Positions 7,985 through 15,792 of a DNA stretch of 47,140 nt are shown here, piece after piece. Origin of the DNA: Wohlfahrtiimonas sp. (GTDB lineage Bacteria; Pseudomonadota; Gammaproteobacteria; Cardiobacteriales; Wohlfahrtiimonadaceae); the NCBI GenBank assembly GCA_030149965.1, contig JASLHB010000028.1:1-47140 (forward strand), in the 5' to 3' direction. The position numbers were made by a program, and so were the translations under genes. The notes below the pieces were generated by a model, which did no database searches, was not told the DNA's origin, and saw only the letters and a list, made by a program, of their open reading frames with translations. Each line of letters starts with the position of its first letter. Positions within the stretch are counted from its first letter, which is position 1.

Positions 7985-8014
7985 ACTCTCCTTTTTAATT
8001 ATTGGCAGCTGATT

Positions 8015-11000
8015 GTGTATCTAAGTAAAGTTAAACTCTCTGGTTTTAAATCCTTTGTGGATCATACAGTTTTTGAGCTCACAGATCGTTTAAACGGCAT
8101 TGTTGGGCCAAATGGCTGCGGTAAATCAAACATCATTGATGCCATTCGTTGGGTAATGGGCGAATCATCCGCGAAGCAATTGCGCGGTGAATCAATGGCG
8201 GATGTTATTTTCAGCGGTGCAACAAGCCGAAAAGCATCCAGCTTTGCCAGCATTGAATTAGTTTTTGATAACACAGATGGCAGAATTGGCGGGCAATGGT
8301 CAACGTTTAGTGAAATCAGCATTAAACGTGTTTTAGAGCGATCAGGACAAAGTACTTATTTCTTAAATGGTGCGAAATGTCGTCGCCGTGATATTACAGA
8401 TATATTTTTAGGCACAGGATTGGGTTCGCGATCTTATGCAATCATCGAACAAGGAATGATTTCGCGCATTGTGGAATCAAAGCCAGATGAATTGCGTTTA
8501 GTGTTTGAAGAAGCTGCGGGCGTTTCTAAATATAAAGAGCAAAAAAGAGAAACAGAAACGCGCATTGAACATACGCGCCAGAATTTATTGCGATTATTGG
8601 ATGTTCGTGAAGAATTAACCAAACAATTAGAGCATTTAGAGAAACAAGCGAAGAAAGCCGAAGAATATCAAGTGCTGAAACGTGAAGAACGTTTATTACA
8701 ATATTTATCTTTAAAACAAAAAAAAGCTGAATTAACTCAAGATCAAACAGCTTTGCAAACACGCATTGATGCTTTGCAAAAAGAATTTCATGAAGCTGTT
8801 GATTATTATAATGATCTGATCATTAAGCATAATGCGAATAAAACTTCGCTCACAGATAAAAGTGCATTATTAACCGCGCAAACAGAATTGCATCATGCGA
8901 AGCAAAAAGAAATCTTAACGCTGCAACATAAAATTGAATCATTTAAAACGTTACAAGCGCGCACAACAGCAGATCAAAATGAAATTCAAATTCAATTGCA
9001 GCAGATTGAAGCGGAAATTGCAGCGGGCGAAATCGCTTTAGAAACATTAGAAGGCGATCAGATTGAGAAAAGTGAATCATTGATTGTGCTGAATGAATCG
9101 CTCTTTGAATTGAATGAAGCGCTGATGTTGATCAATGAAACTTTTGACAACTTTATCGCGCAATCAAAAACTGTGAATGAAGAGATTAGTTTGTTGGAAC
9201 GCAAAGCGGATGTTGCGAAAAATAGCATTACGCATTTTGAAACAAAACAGATTCATGATGAAGGTTTAATCACAAAGCTGACAAATGAATTAGCTGCATT
9301 GACGGATAATGATGCAAGCGCTGATCGTGAAATTGTTTTGGCTGAGCAATTGGATGAGAAGAAAATTGCGCTCGATGAACTACAAGAAAATGTATTGGCT
9401 GAGAAAGATCAGCTCAGTGAATTAAGTCAGAAGAAATCATTGCTAGAAAATGCCATTCATAAAAATGTTCGACAGCAATCAGAATATGATGGGCGATTGA
9501 GTGCATTAACATTGCTGCAAAATGCGCTGATTGCACAAAGCGAAGAGAATATTGAGCCATTCTATGAAGCATTAACGTTAGATCCGCGCTGGCAGAAAGC
9601 CGCCGAAGTTGTATTGGCGAGATTTTTAACTTTGTCGATTCATGAAAATACGCAAGGTTATGTGCTCGGCAAAACAGCCTTTACATTTACGCCAGAACAT
9701 TTGGGATATTACGTTAAAAGTGATCATCAATTGGGCGCATTGTTATCGAACGTTTATGTGGCGGAATCTGTGCGTGATGCAATGAATCGTCGTGAAAGTT
9801 TGTTGCCGCATGAATATATTGTGCTGGAAAATGGTGATTTATATGGCGCGGATTGGTTCATTAGCCATGAAGTTCAAGTGATTCAAGGCGTTTTAGAGCG
9901 CGCAGAAGAAATGAGCCAATTGGAGATTCAGTTAGAAGAATTAACGATGGCGATCACTGTGCAGGAAGAAGAAAAGGCGGCGATTCAGGAAGTTCAAGAA
10001 AACTTGAAAGTTACTTTATTATCTTTGGAGCAAGCGCTCGAAAAATTAAAAGCAGAAGTTGTTGCGCTAGAAAAAGAACTCGCCATTGTTATGAAAGAGC
10101 GCGCGCATATTGTGGAAAATCAAACGCGCATTGAGAAAGAATTAGCAGCATTGCAATTGGCGCATCAAAATGGGCAAATGAGCATCGAAGAAAATCGCGT
10201 TGCGTTAGAAAGCTCATTATCGCTATTGGAAGAGAAGCAAATCAGCAAAGCTTCGCTCGAAACACATTTGATGCAATATGAAGAAAATAAAAAAGCGAAA
10301 AGCAGTGAGCAACAATCTTTATCTCAGAAAGTGAATGAAGAAACGCGCAACCTTGATAGCGTGCAATTTAAGTTGCAGGAAACGAGTAAAAGTTTAACGC
10401 GATTAAAACAGAATCAAGCGCATTTAACTTTGAAGCTGCAAGAGAAACAAGCGGCGCTTGAAGACAGCGATGAAATGATCATCATTGAAGAAGAATTGAT
10501 GATTCATCATGAAGTGCTTTTGGAAATTGATGGCGCTAAATCTGAGTTGAGCGATGCTGTTTTGCAATTACAAACATCATTGACGCAAGAAGAACAGCTG
10601 AAAGAAAGCCAAGAAAAGCACATTGCCAGCCAAAAAGAGATGATTCAATCCTTAATGGTTCGTGATGCAGAATTTAAAGCGCATGAAGAACATGTTGTGA
10701 AAAGTTGGGAATCTTTGCTCGATACATTGAGCGAAGAAGAGCAGCAATCGTTATCGCAAGAAATGATTGAAATTGCAGAAGATAATATTGATGATTTATT
10801 GAAATCTGTGCAATCTAAATTAAGTCGAATTGGCGCTGTGAATCTAATCGCAATTGATGAATGTAAGGTTTTGAGCGAGCGCAAAACATATTTAGATGAA
10901 CAAGATTTGGATTTAAATAAAGCATTATTTGAGTTGGAAACAGCGATTGCGAAGATTGATCAAGAAACCAAAGATCGCTTCATGCAAACCTTTAATGCTG

Positions 11001-11440
11001 TGAATGAAGATTTCTCTAAATTGTTTCCAAGATTATTTGGCGGCGGAGAAGCTTATTTGGAATTGAAAGGCGAAGACGCTTTAGTGAGCGGCGTGAATAT
11101 CATTGCGCGTCCGCCGGGGAAAAAACCGGGCACAATTCATCTTTTATCAGGTGGTGAAAAAGCATTAACCGCTGCGGCTTTAGTTTTTGCAATCTTTAAC
11201 TTGAACCCTGCGCCATTCTGTATCTTGGATGAAGTAGATGCGCCGCTCGATGAAGCGAATGTTCGCCGTTTAGGTACATTGCTGCAAGAAATGTGCGATA
11301 AGGTTCAGTTTATTTTTATTACGCACAATAAAACGACAATGTCGATTGCTGAATCATTGATCGGCGTTACGATGAGCGAGCCGGGCGTTTCTCGATTGGT
11401 TTCTGTGGATTTAGCAGAAGCTGCGAAAATGGCGGAATAA
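8015..11440 (+). CDS. smc: Chromosome segregation ATPase SMC
   Basis: SMC forms the ring-shaped condensin that compacts and segregates the chromosome with ScpA and ScpB. From GTG 8015 the protein is 1141 residues beginning MYLSKVKLSGFKSFVDHT, the family N-terminus; the open frame extends upstream to 7907, but that part crosses a terminator and the promoter. The Walker A motif GPNGCGKSN lies at about residues 31-39. Two long coiled coils follow, separated by a hinge at about 490-620 that is glycine-poor compared with many SMCs. The C-terminal head has the signature LLSGGEKALTAAAL and Walker B CILDEVDAPLDEANV. No scpA or scpB is in the window. MukB-type condensin is therefore probably not the main system. 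Confidence 0.96.
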   Translation: MYLSKVKLSGFKSFVDHTVFELTDRLNGIVGPNGCGKSNIIDAIRWVMGESSAKQLRGESMADVIFSGATSRKASSFASIELVFDNTDGRIGGQWSTFSEISIKRVLERSGQSTYFLNGAKCRRRDITDIFLGTGLGSRSYAIIEQGMISRIVESKPDELRLVFEEAAGVSKYKEQKRETETRIEHTRQNLLRLLDVREELTKQLEHLEKQAKKAEEYQVLKREERLLQYLSLKQKKAELTQDQTALQTRIDALQKEFHEAVDYYNDLIIKHNANKTSLTDKSALLTAQTELHHAKQKEILTLQHKIESFKTLQARTTADQNEIQIQLQQIEAEIAAGEIALETLEGDQIEKSESLIVLNESLFELNEALMLINETFDNFIAQSKTVNEEISLLERKADVAKNSITHFETKQIHDEGLITKLTNELAALTDNDASADREIVLAEQLDEKKIALDELQENVLAEKDQLSELSQKKSLLENAIHKNVRQQSEYDGRLSALTLLQNALIAQSEENIEPFYEALTLDPRWQKAAEVVLARFLTLSIHENTQGYVLGKTAFTFTPEHLGYYVKSDHQLGALLSNVYVAESVRDAMNRRESLLPHEYIVLENGDLYGADWFISHEVQVIQGVLERAEEMSQLEIQLEELTMAITVQEEEKAAIQEVQENLKVTLLSLEQALEKLKAEVVALEKELAIVMKERAHIVENQTRIEKELAALQLAHQNGQMSIEENRVALESSLSLLEEKQISKASLETHLMQYEENKKAKSSEQQSLSQKVNEETRNLDSVQFKLQETSKSLTRLKQNQAHLTLKLQEKQAALEDSDEMIIIEEELMIHHEVLLEIDGAKSELSDAVLQLQTSLTQEEQLKESQEKHIASQKEMIQSLMVRDAEFKAHEEHVVKSWESLLDTLSEEEQQSLSQEMIEIAEDNIDDLLKSVQSKLSRIGAVNLIAIDECKVLSERKTYLDEQDLDLNKALFELETAIAKIDQETKDRFMQTFNAVNEDFSKLFPRLFGGGEAYLELKGEDALVSGVNIIARPPGKKPGTIHLLSGGEKALTAAALVFAIFNLNPAPFCILDEVDAPLDEANVRRLGTLLQEMCDKVQFIFITHNKTTMSIAESLIGVTMSEPGVSRLVSVDLAEAAKMAE

Positions 11441-11456
11441 CTAGATTATGAAATAT

Positions 11457-11486
11457 AAAAAACCTCATGATTAATGAGGTTTTTTA
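11457..11486. terminator. Terminator after smc
   Basis: The hairpin AAAAAACCTCAT-gatta-ATGAGGTTTTTT lies between the convergent smc and the small unknown gene at 11496-11714. It is A/T-flanked on both sides, so it probably works in both directions. Confidence 0.85.
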
Positions 11487-11495
11487 TTGAGAATT

Positions 11496-11714
11496 TTATA
11501 AGCTACTGCCATATTTTTTTAAATTTTTGAGCCAAGGCTTGTGAAACTCCTGACAAATCATGCTGTTTGTATTCAATTCTTCAACGTGATTTTCAGCTTC
11601 TTCACGAGTTTTAAAAGCGCGTATATATTCTGCGTGGATAGATTTTCCTAAAGCTTTTGCTTTAACATCGAATGAGCGAGCCGTTTCTACTAGAGTGATT
11701 TTTTGTAGTTTCAT
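11496..11714 (-). CDS. Hypothetical small protein, 72 aa
   Basis: The short reading frame has a good ribosome site (AAAGAGG) before the ATG at 11714. The product starts MKLQKITLVETARSFDVKAKALGKS and is polar, with a charged helix around KTREEAENHVEELN and no signal peptide or membrane segment. I do not recognise the family. It is the last of four small minus-strand genes downstream of the tRNA-Arg gene and ends at the smc terminator. Confidence 0.6.
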   Translation of the reverse strand: MKLQKITLVETARSFDVKAKALGKSIHAEYIRAFKTREEAENHVEELNTNSMICQEFHKPWLKNLKKYGSSL

Positions 11715-11851
11715 AGGAACCTCTTTGACTAACTTATTAATATATTTTGGATTATTATGTCTTATTAAAATTCATGGTGACCATGCATTTATTACGAGGT
11801 AGGATATCACTAAAATTATATTTTGCTAGAGGCGGCGACAAATAATTGTGG

Positions 11852-12265
11852 TTAGCAAGGATTTGGATTGTGAATTGTTTGATCAGGCAGAGAATAAGTT
11901 GCCTTTAAGCATAGAATTTCTTCTGAATGATAGGCGGTTTGTCCTGAGAACATGCTTCTCACAAAAAGTTCATGATCATTTTTATGTATATAAATTGTTT
12001 CAAGATGCTTGTAAGATTGAGGATGATTTAGCAATTCTTGTGCATATTGTTTGAGTTGTTTATGTTCGCCAGAAGGGCCTTCAAATTGCTGAGTGACAAT
12101 TGTGGAGAAACCCTTCTCTTTGACATAATATTCATGTCGATATTTATTTTCCCAATAATACAGAATATAAGCTGTGATGGATAAAACTACGCCAAGCACA
12201 GTAATGGAAGAAATTGTTTCAAGTTTATGATCTTTTAAGGATTCTGTACGCACGGGCTCATTCAT
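11852..12265 (-). CDS. Hypothetical single-pass membrane protein, 137 aa
   Basis: The product has a short polar N-terminus, one predicted membrane helix at about residues 21-38 (SITVLGVVLSITAYILYYW), and a polar C-terminal domain of about 95 residues. That layout suggests an N-in anchored protein. No family is recognised. The ribosome site is weak, so the start is uncertain. A 68-codon frame on the other strand overlaps it, but it lacks a ribosome site and similarity to any neighbour and is treated as a shadow. It sits in the small-gene cluster between the paralogue pair and the smc terminator. Confidence 0.5.
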   Translation of the reverse strand: MNEPVRTESLKDHKLETISSITVLGVVLSITAYILYYWENKYRHEYYVKEKGFSTIVTQQFEGPSGEHKQLKQYAQELLNHPQSYKHLETIYIHKNDHELFVRSMFSGQTAYHSEEILCLKATYSLPDQTIHNPNPC

Positions 12266-12325
12266 GGGATATTTAGCATCAATAATCGACTGGCAATGAT
12301 AACTTAATTCATGAAATATTTCTGA

Positions 12326-12637
12326 CTATCTTGCAAAAGATACATCAAATCCATCCATTGCTTTGATGCTTTTGCTTGATTTTGTTTCAGTGCAAATTTC
12401 TTTGAATTCAATATTCTCAATGGTGAAATTCTCACTTGAAGGCGCGAATGCCATTGCCTCAACAATGATTGCAGATTGCACATGTTGTGCATCAAGGGCA
12501 TCTATTAAATCAATTTGTTTACTGATATGTTTTGTCTCATTACGCGATTTCATTTTGGCTGTAATATCACAAGATAATTCTAATCGTTTTAGACCAGATT
12601 CAATACCTTGAACATCAAAATCATTCTTTTTAATCAT
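12326..12637 (-). CDS. Unknown protein, 103 aa, paralogue of the gene at 12713-13039
   Basis: The gene has a strong ribosome site (CAGGAG) before ATG 12637. The protein begins MIKKNDFDVQGIESGLKRLEL and shares its framework with the next upstream gene: MIKKxDxDxxGIxS at the start, a central DLxDALD/ELGDALD segment, an alternating hydrophobic FTIENIEFKEICT strand region, and a DF-x-V ending. No signal peptide or membrane segment is present. The family is not recognised; the alternating pattern suggests a small mostly-beta domain. It arose by tandem duplication. Confidence 0.65.
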   Translation of the reverse strand: MIKKNDFDVQGIESGLKRLELSCDITAKMKSRNETKHISKQIDLIDALDAQHVQSAIIVEAMAFAPSSENFTIENIEFKEICTETKSSKSIKAMDGFDVSFAR

Positions 12638-12712
12638 ACGATTCTCCTGTTTGATCAGTAATTAACTATGTTCATCATAATGAGACGCAAACACTTACTT
12701 TGTCTAGATGAA

Positions 12713-13039
12713 TTAAACAATATATGCGATTTGGAAATCTTTTAATGCAGGATGAGTTTTCACTTCATTTTTTCTTGTGCAAACTTCATTAACATGAATG
12801 TTGCGAATCGTAATTTTATTGCCACTTACGATTAATTCATCCACCTCATCAGCAATGTGATGACGAATATATTCAGGATCAAGCGCATCGCCTAATTCAA
12901 TATATTGCGTATATTCTTGTTCTGAATCTTCGAAAGTTCTACTATCTATGCGCGTTCTAACATGCACAGTGAATACTAATTCTAATGTTATATCATCGCT
13001 TTGAATGCCGATAATGTCTAAATCTTGCTTCTTAATCAT
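12713..13039 (-). CDS. Unknown protein, 108 aa, paralogue of the gene at 12326-12637
   Basis: The ATG at 13039 is preceded by AAAGG. The product starts MIKKQDLDIIGIQSDDITLEL and aligns along its whole length with the 103-residue neighbour (shared GDALDPEYI/DALDAQHV, ITIRNIHVNEVCT/FTIENIEFKEICT and DFQIAY/DFDVSF). The beta-rich pattern of alternating residues continues through TLELVFTVHVRTRID. Function is unknown. It is the first of four small genes lying downstream of the tRNA-Arg gene on the same strand. Confidence 0.65.
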   Translation of the reverse strand: MIKKQDLDIIGIQSDDITLELVFTVHVRTRIDSRTFEDSEQEYTQYIELGDALDPEYIRHHIADEVDELIVSGNKITIRNIHVNEVCTRKNEVKTHPALKDFQIAYIV

Positions 13040-13075
13040 GTTTGCCTTTGTTCAATCATGCTAAATGATCGCTTG

Positions 13076-13092
13076 TATCACGCTTCGTGATA
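13076..13092. other. 17-bp hairpin/dyad between tRNA-Arg and the small-gene cluster
   Basis: TATCACG and CGTGATA flank a 3-base CTT loop. It lies just past the tRNA 3' end on the minus strand, without a clear T-run, and upstream of the 108-residue unknown gene. It could be a processing or partial termination signal for the tRNA transcript, or an operator. Confidence 0.3.
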
Positions 13093-13100
13093 GGGAAATT

Positions 13101-13177
13101 TGGCGCGCTTAGATGGGATCGAACCATCGGCCTTCAGTTTCGGAAACTGACACTCTATCCAACTGAGCTATAAGCGC
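13101..13177 (-). tRNA. tRNA-Arg (anticodon CCG)
   Basis: Read on the minus strand, the 77-base sequence folds as a full cloverleaf. The acceptor stem is GCGCTTA/TAAGCGC, the D stem GCTC/GAGT, the anticodon stem TCAGT/ACTGA with loop TTCCGAA (anticodon CCG at 34-36), the variable loop has five bases, and the T arm is GATGG-TTCGATC-CCATC. The discriminator is G and CCA is encoded. It reads the CGG arginine codon. No repeated copy of its 3' end was seen nearby, so there is no direct evidence of an integrated element. Confidence 0.96.
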
Positions 13178-13202
13178 TTAAGGATCGCCATTGTAGCGAA
13201 AA

Positions 13203-14189
13203 TCACTCTATTTTCATAGATGTATTAATGGGCACAACTTTAAAAATTGGCTTTTCATGATATTCCGCAATTGCCTTGGTAACTTCTGATGGCGTTTCAT
13301 CAAATCGTTCATCACCCAATTCAAAAACGCCCCAATGTACGCCAATGGATTGTTTAATCCGCAGCTCATGATGCAATCGAACTGAATCTTTTGGGGAAAT
13401 ATGTTGATAGCCCATAAACCATTCTGGTGCATAACAGCCGATCGGCATATAGCCATAATCAATATTGAATCGATCGCCAATTTCTAATAAATTTTTCGCA
13501 TAAGCTGTATCGCCTGCAAAGTAATGATTTTTATCATTGTGCGTGATCATATATCCGCACCATAAATTGCGATTGCGCGAAAATGGATCGCGATTGCTCC
13601 AATGTTGTGCTGGTGTTGCAGTAATGGTGAGTTCATCATCAATAATATGTTGATCCCACCAATCTAATGCAATGACTTGTGTGATACCTTTTTTATGAAA
13701 CCAACGTTCTAAGCCCAAAGGCACAATGAATGTTAAATCAGGGAAGTGCTGATGCAAGGCGCGAATGGTTTGATAATCCAAATGATCATAATGTTCATGT
13801 GAAATCAGGACATATTGTAAAGTTGGCAGTTGATCTATTTGCACTAAAACTGGCGTTTGGCGTTTTGGTCCAATCCAATTCAGAAATGATGCGCGTTCAG
13901 AAAATACAGGATCAGTTAATAATCCAATATCGCCCAATTTAAAATAAAGGGAACAATGGCCAAACCAACTGACAAAATCATGATTATGGGATAAATTTGG
14001 AGTTGTTACCCAATTCTGAATAAAAGTTTCGTATCCGCCTTTGGGTTTGCGCGGTGCTTTTGTTGTCCATCGTTCATGTAACCATTTAGCAACGCGTTTT
14101 AGCGGAATGTGCAATGGTTCAGGATTCTGAAATCCCATCTTTGTATGATGGGATTTCGTTGGATCATAATATGGGTTTTTATAGCGCAT
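13203..14189 (-). CDS. MBL-fold metallohydrolase, NAPE-PLD/UlaG-like
   Basis: The 328-residue protein has the metallo-beta-lactamase zinc motif HEHYDHLD (about residues 131-138), an upstream WFGHCSLYFKLG strand and TDPVF segment, a later FAGDTAYA motif carrying the bridging Asp, and a C-terminal HWGVFELGDE histidine. This set is typical of the NAPE-hydrolysing phospholipase D-like and UlaG-like branch. No signal peptide is visible, so it is probably cytosolic. The substrate cannot be predicted. The start is one base after the yicC stop, so it is very likely cotranscribed with yicC. Confidence 0.85.
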   Translation of the reverse strand: MRYKNPYYDPTKSHHTKMGFQNPEPLHIPLKRVAKWLHERWTTKAPRKPKGGYETFIQNWVTTPNLSHNHDFVSWFGHCSLYFKLGDIGLLTDPVFSERASFLNWIGPKRQTPVLVQIDQLPTLQYVLISHEHYDHLDYQTIRALHQHFPDLTFIVPLGLERWFHKKGITQVIALDWWDQHIIDDELTITATPAQHWSNRDPFSRNRNLWCGYMITHNDKNHYFAGDTAYAKNLLEIGDRFNIDYGYMPIGCYAPEWFMGYQHISPKDSVRLHHELRIKQSIGVHWGVFELGDERFDETPSEVTKAIAEYHEKPIFKVVPINTSMKIE

Positions 14190-14190
14190 A

Positions 14191-15057
14191 TTACTCGATG
14201 TTTTGGATTTGCTCGCGAATTTGTTCGATCAATACTTTCAACTCAACGGCGATTGCTGTCAATGCTGCATCTTGTGATTTTGAACCTAAAGTATTCGCTT
14301 CGCGATTGAATTCTTGCGTTAAGAAATCTAAGCGGCGGCCGATTGGTTCTTTACGTTTAAGTGCATCTTTCATCGCAGTTACGTGAGAGAATAAGCGGTC
14401 AATTTCTTCATCGATGTCTAATTTTTGAATCGCGAATACTAATTCTTGTTCAAAGCGCTGTTCATCAACTTCGATTTTGAATTCTGCTAAGCGTTGTGTT
14501 AATTTTTCACGCAATCTTAATGCTGCATCTGGGCGCAATGTTTGGGCTTCTTTAGTTAAAGCTTCAATTTTTGTTAAGCGATCTTCGATCACAGCATTGA
14601 TGCGCGCGCCTTCTGCTTGGCGATTGTCTGCCAATGACTTCAATGCTAATTCGAATGTTGATTTTGTGATTGCTTCTAATTGCTCAGGATCTGGTGTGCT
14701 TGTTGTGAGCATATTAGGGAAGCGCATTAAATCCATTGGTGATAATGAATGTGATGAACCCAATAATGCGTTTGCTTCACGATGTAAACGGATGAAGTTT
14801 TGCGCCAAAGCTTCATTGAATTCTAAATGTTCATTACTTGCGCCCGCTGATTCTAAGCGCATCATGATTTCTAATTTTCCGCGACCTAATTGCGCTTGCA
14901 CTTGATCACGTAATGCAGGTTCGAAAGCACGTAACATTTCAGGTAATTTGAAATATGTTTCTAAATAGCGATGATTGATACTGCGAAGTTCAATGGATAA
15001 TGTACCAAATTCTGTTGCTACTGTTTCTCGTGCGAAACCTGTCATTGAAGAGATCAT
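14191..15057 (-). CDS. yicC: YicC-family endoribonuclease
   Basis: This encodes 288 residues, matching the roughly 287 of E. coli YicC. The N-terminus MISSMTGFARE and the SIELRSINHRYLE motif are diagnostic. The C-terminal DUF1732 half has EIDRLFSHVTAMKDALK, then GRRLDFLTQEFNREANTLGSKS. Family members are stress-linked endoribonucleases that act on RNA in the cytosol. The gene is divergent from folE across 130 bases with back-to-back -10 elements, and runs into the MBL-fold hydrolase gene. Confidence 0.95.
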   Translation of the reverse strand: MISSMTGFARETVATEFGTLSIELRSINHRYLETYFKLPEMLRAFEPALRDQVQAQLGRGKLEIMMRLESAGASNEHLEFNEALAQNFIRLHREANALLGSSHSLSPMDLMRFPNMLTTSTPDPEQLEAITKSTFELALKSLADNRQAEGARINAVIEDRLTKIEALTKEAQTLRPDAALRLREKLTQRLAEFKIEVDEQRFEQELVFAIQKLDIDEEIDRLFSHVTAMKDALKRKEPIGRRLDFLTQEFNREANTLGSKSQDAALTAIAVELKVLIEQIREQIQNIE

Positions 15058-15087
15058 GTTTTTCCCTAGATTATATAAACAAAACGC

Positions 15088-15111
15088 AATTATAACGCTG
15101 TTTTTATAATT
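15088..15111. promoter_or_regulatory. Divergent -10 elements of yicC and folE forming a dyad
   Basis: AATTATAA (15088-15095) and TTATAATT (15104-15111) are perfect inverted arms with an 8-base spacer. Each arm contains a consensus TATAAT pointing outward: 15105-15110 towards folE and 15094-15089 towards yicC. They are probably the two -10 boxes, so the promoters overlap and may exclude each other. Confidence 0.45.
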
Positions 15112-15186
15112 AGGTGAATATCGTTGAAAAAATGGCTGAATCCTAGTAGACTTCGAAACTTTATTAGTCTCTTTGAGTTGAGTGTC

Positions 15187-15735
15187 ATGTCTGATTTAGA
15201 AAAGAATTATCGTGCAATCCTAACTGAAGTTGGTGAAGATCCTGAGCGTGAAGGTTTGGTGGATACGCCAAAACGTGCCGCTAAAGCGATGCAATATTTG
15301 TGTCGTGGTTATGAGCAAACCTTAGAAGAAGTTGTGGGCGGTGCGATATTTACATCAGACAGCAATGAAATGGTTTTAGTGAAAGACATTGAGCTGTATT
15401 CATTGTGCGAACATCATATGTTGCCATTCATTGGGAAAGCACATGTTGCTTATATGCCAAATGGTAAAGTTTTGGGTTTATCAAAAATCGCTCGCATCGT
15501 TGATATGTTTGCGCGCCGTTTACAGATCCAAGAATCTTTAACGTCAGAAATCGCTAAAGCGATCCAAGAAGTAACGAATGCAAATGGCGTTGCAGTTGTG
15601 ATCGAAGCAAAACATATGTGCATGATGATGCGCGGTGTTGAGAAACAAAATTCTCACATGGTAACTTCTGCAATGCTTGGCGCATTTAGAAATAATCCAG
15701 CAACAAGAGCAGAGTTTTTAAGCTTTATAAAATAA
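15187..15735 (+). CDS. folE: GTP cyclohydrolase I (FolE)
   Basis: FolE converts GTP to 7,8-dihydroneopterin triphosphate, the entry step of folate synthesis, and is a cytosolic decamer. From ATG 15187 the protein has 182 residues; the frame is open 21 codons further upstream, but that sequence has no family match. The zinc ligands are Cys74 and His77 in LYSLCEHHMLPF and Cys145 in HMCMMMRGVEK. The zinc site is complete, so this is the type IA enzyme. It is a single gene ending in a terminator shared with mutY. Confidence 0.96.
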   Translation: MSDLEKNYRAILTEVGEDPEREGLVDTPKRAAKAMQYLCRGYEQTLEEVVGGAIFTSDSNEMVLVKDIELYSLCEHHMLPFIGKAHVAYMPNGKVLGLSKIARIVDMFARRLQIQESLTSEIAKAIQEVTNANGVAVVIEAKHMCMMMRGVEKQNSHMVTSAMLGAFRNNPATRAEFLSFIK

Positions 15736-15761
15736 GTTAATTATTTAACGAATAGATTTTT

Positions 15762-15792
15762 AAAAAGGATTCTTAATGGAATCCTTTTTTAT
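15762..15792. terminator. Bidirectional terminator between folE and mutY
   Basis: AAAAAGGATT (15762-15771) and AATCCTTTTT (15780-15789) form a 10-bp stem with an 8-base loop, A-rich on one side and T-rich on the other, between convergent genes. Confidence 0.85.

Noticed and set aside
7907..8014. N-terminal extension of SMC
   Set aside because: It overlaps a terminator and the likely promoter and has no family match; GTG 8015 gives the standard N-terminus.
11848..12054. 68-residue plus-strand protein
   Set aside because: No ribosome site or family match; it overlaps the longer minus-strand membrane protein.
13101..13177. tRNA as an integration site for a genomic island
   Set aside because: No integrase gene and no repeat of the tRNA 3' end was seen; only the cluster of small genes hints at it.
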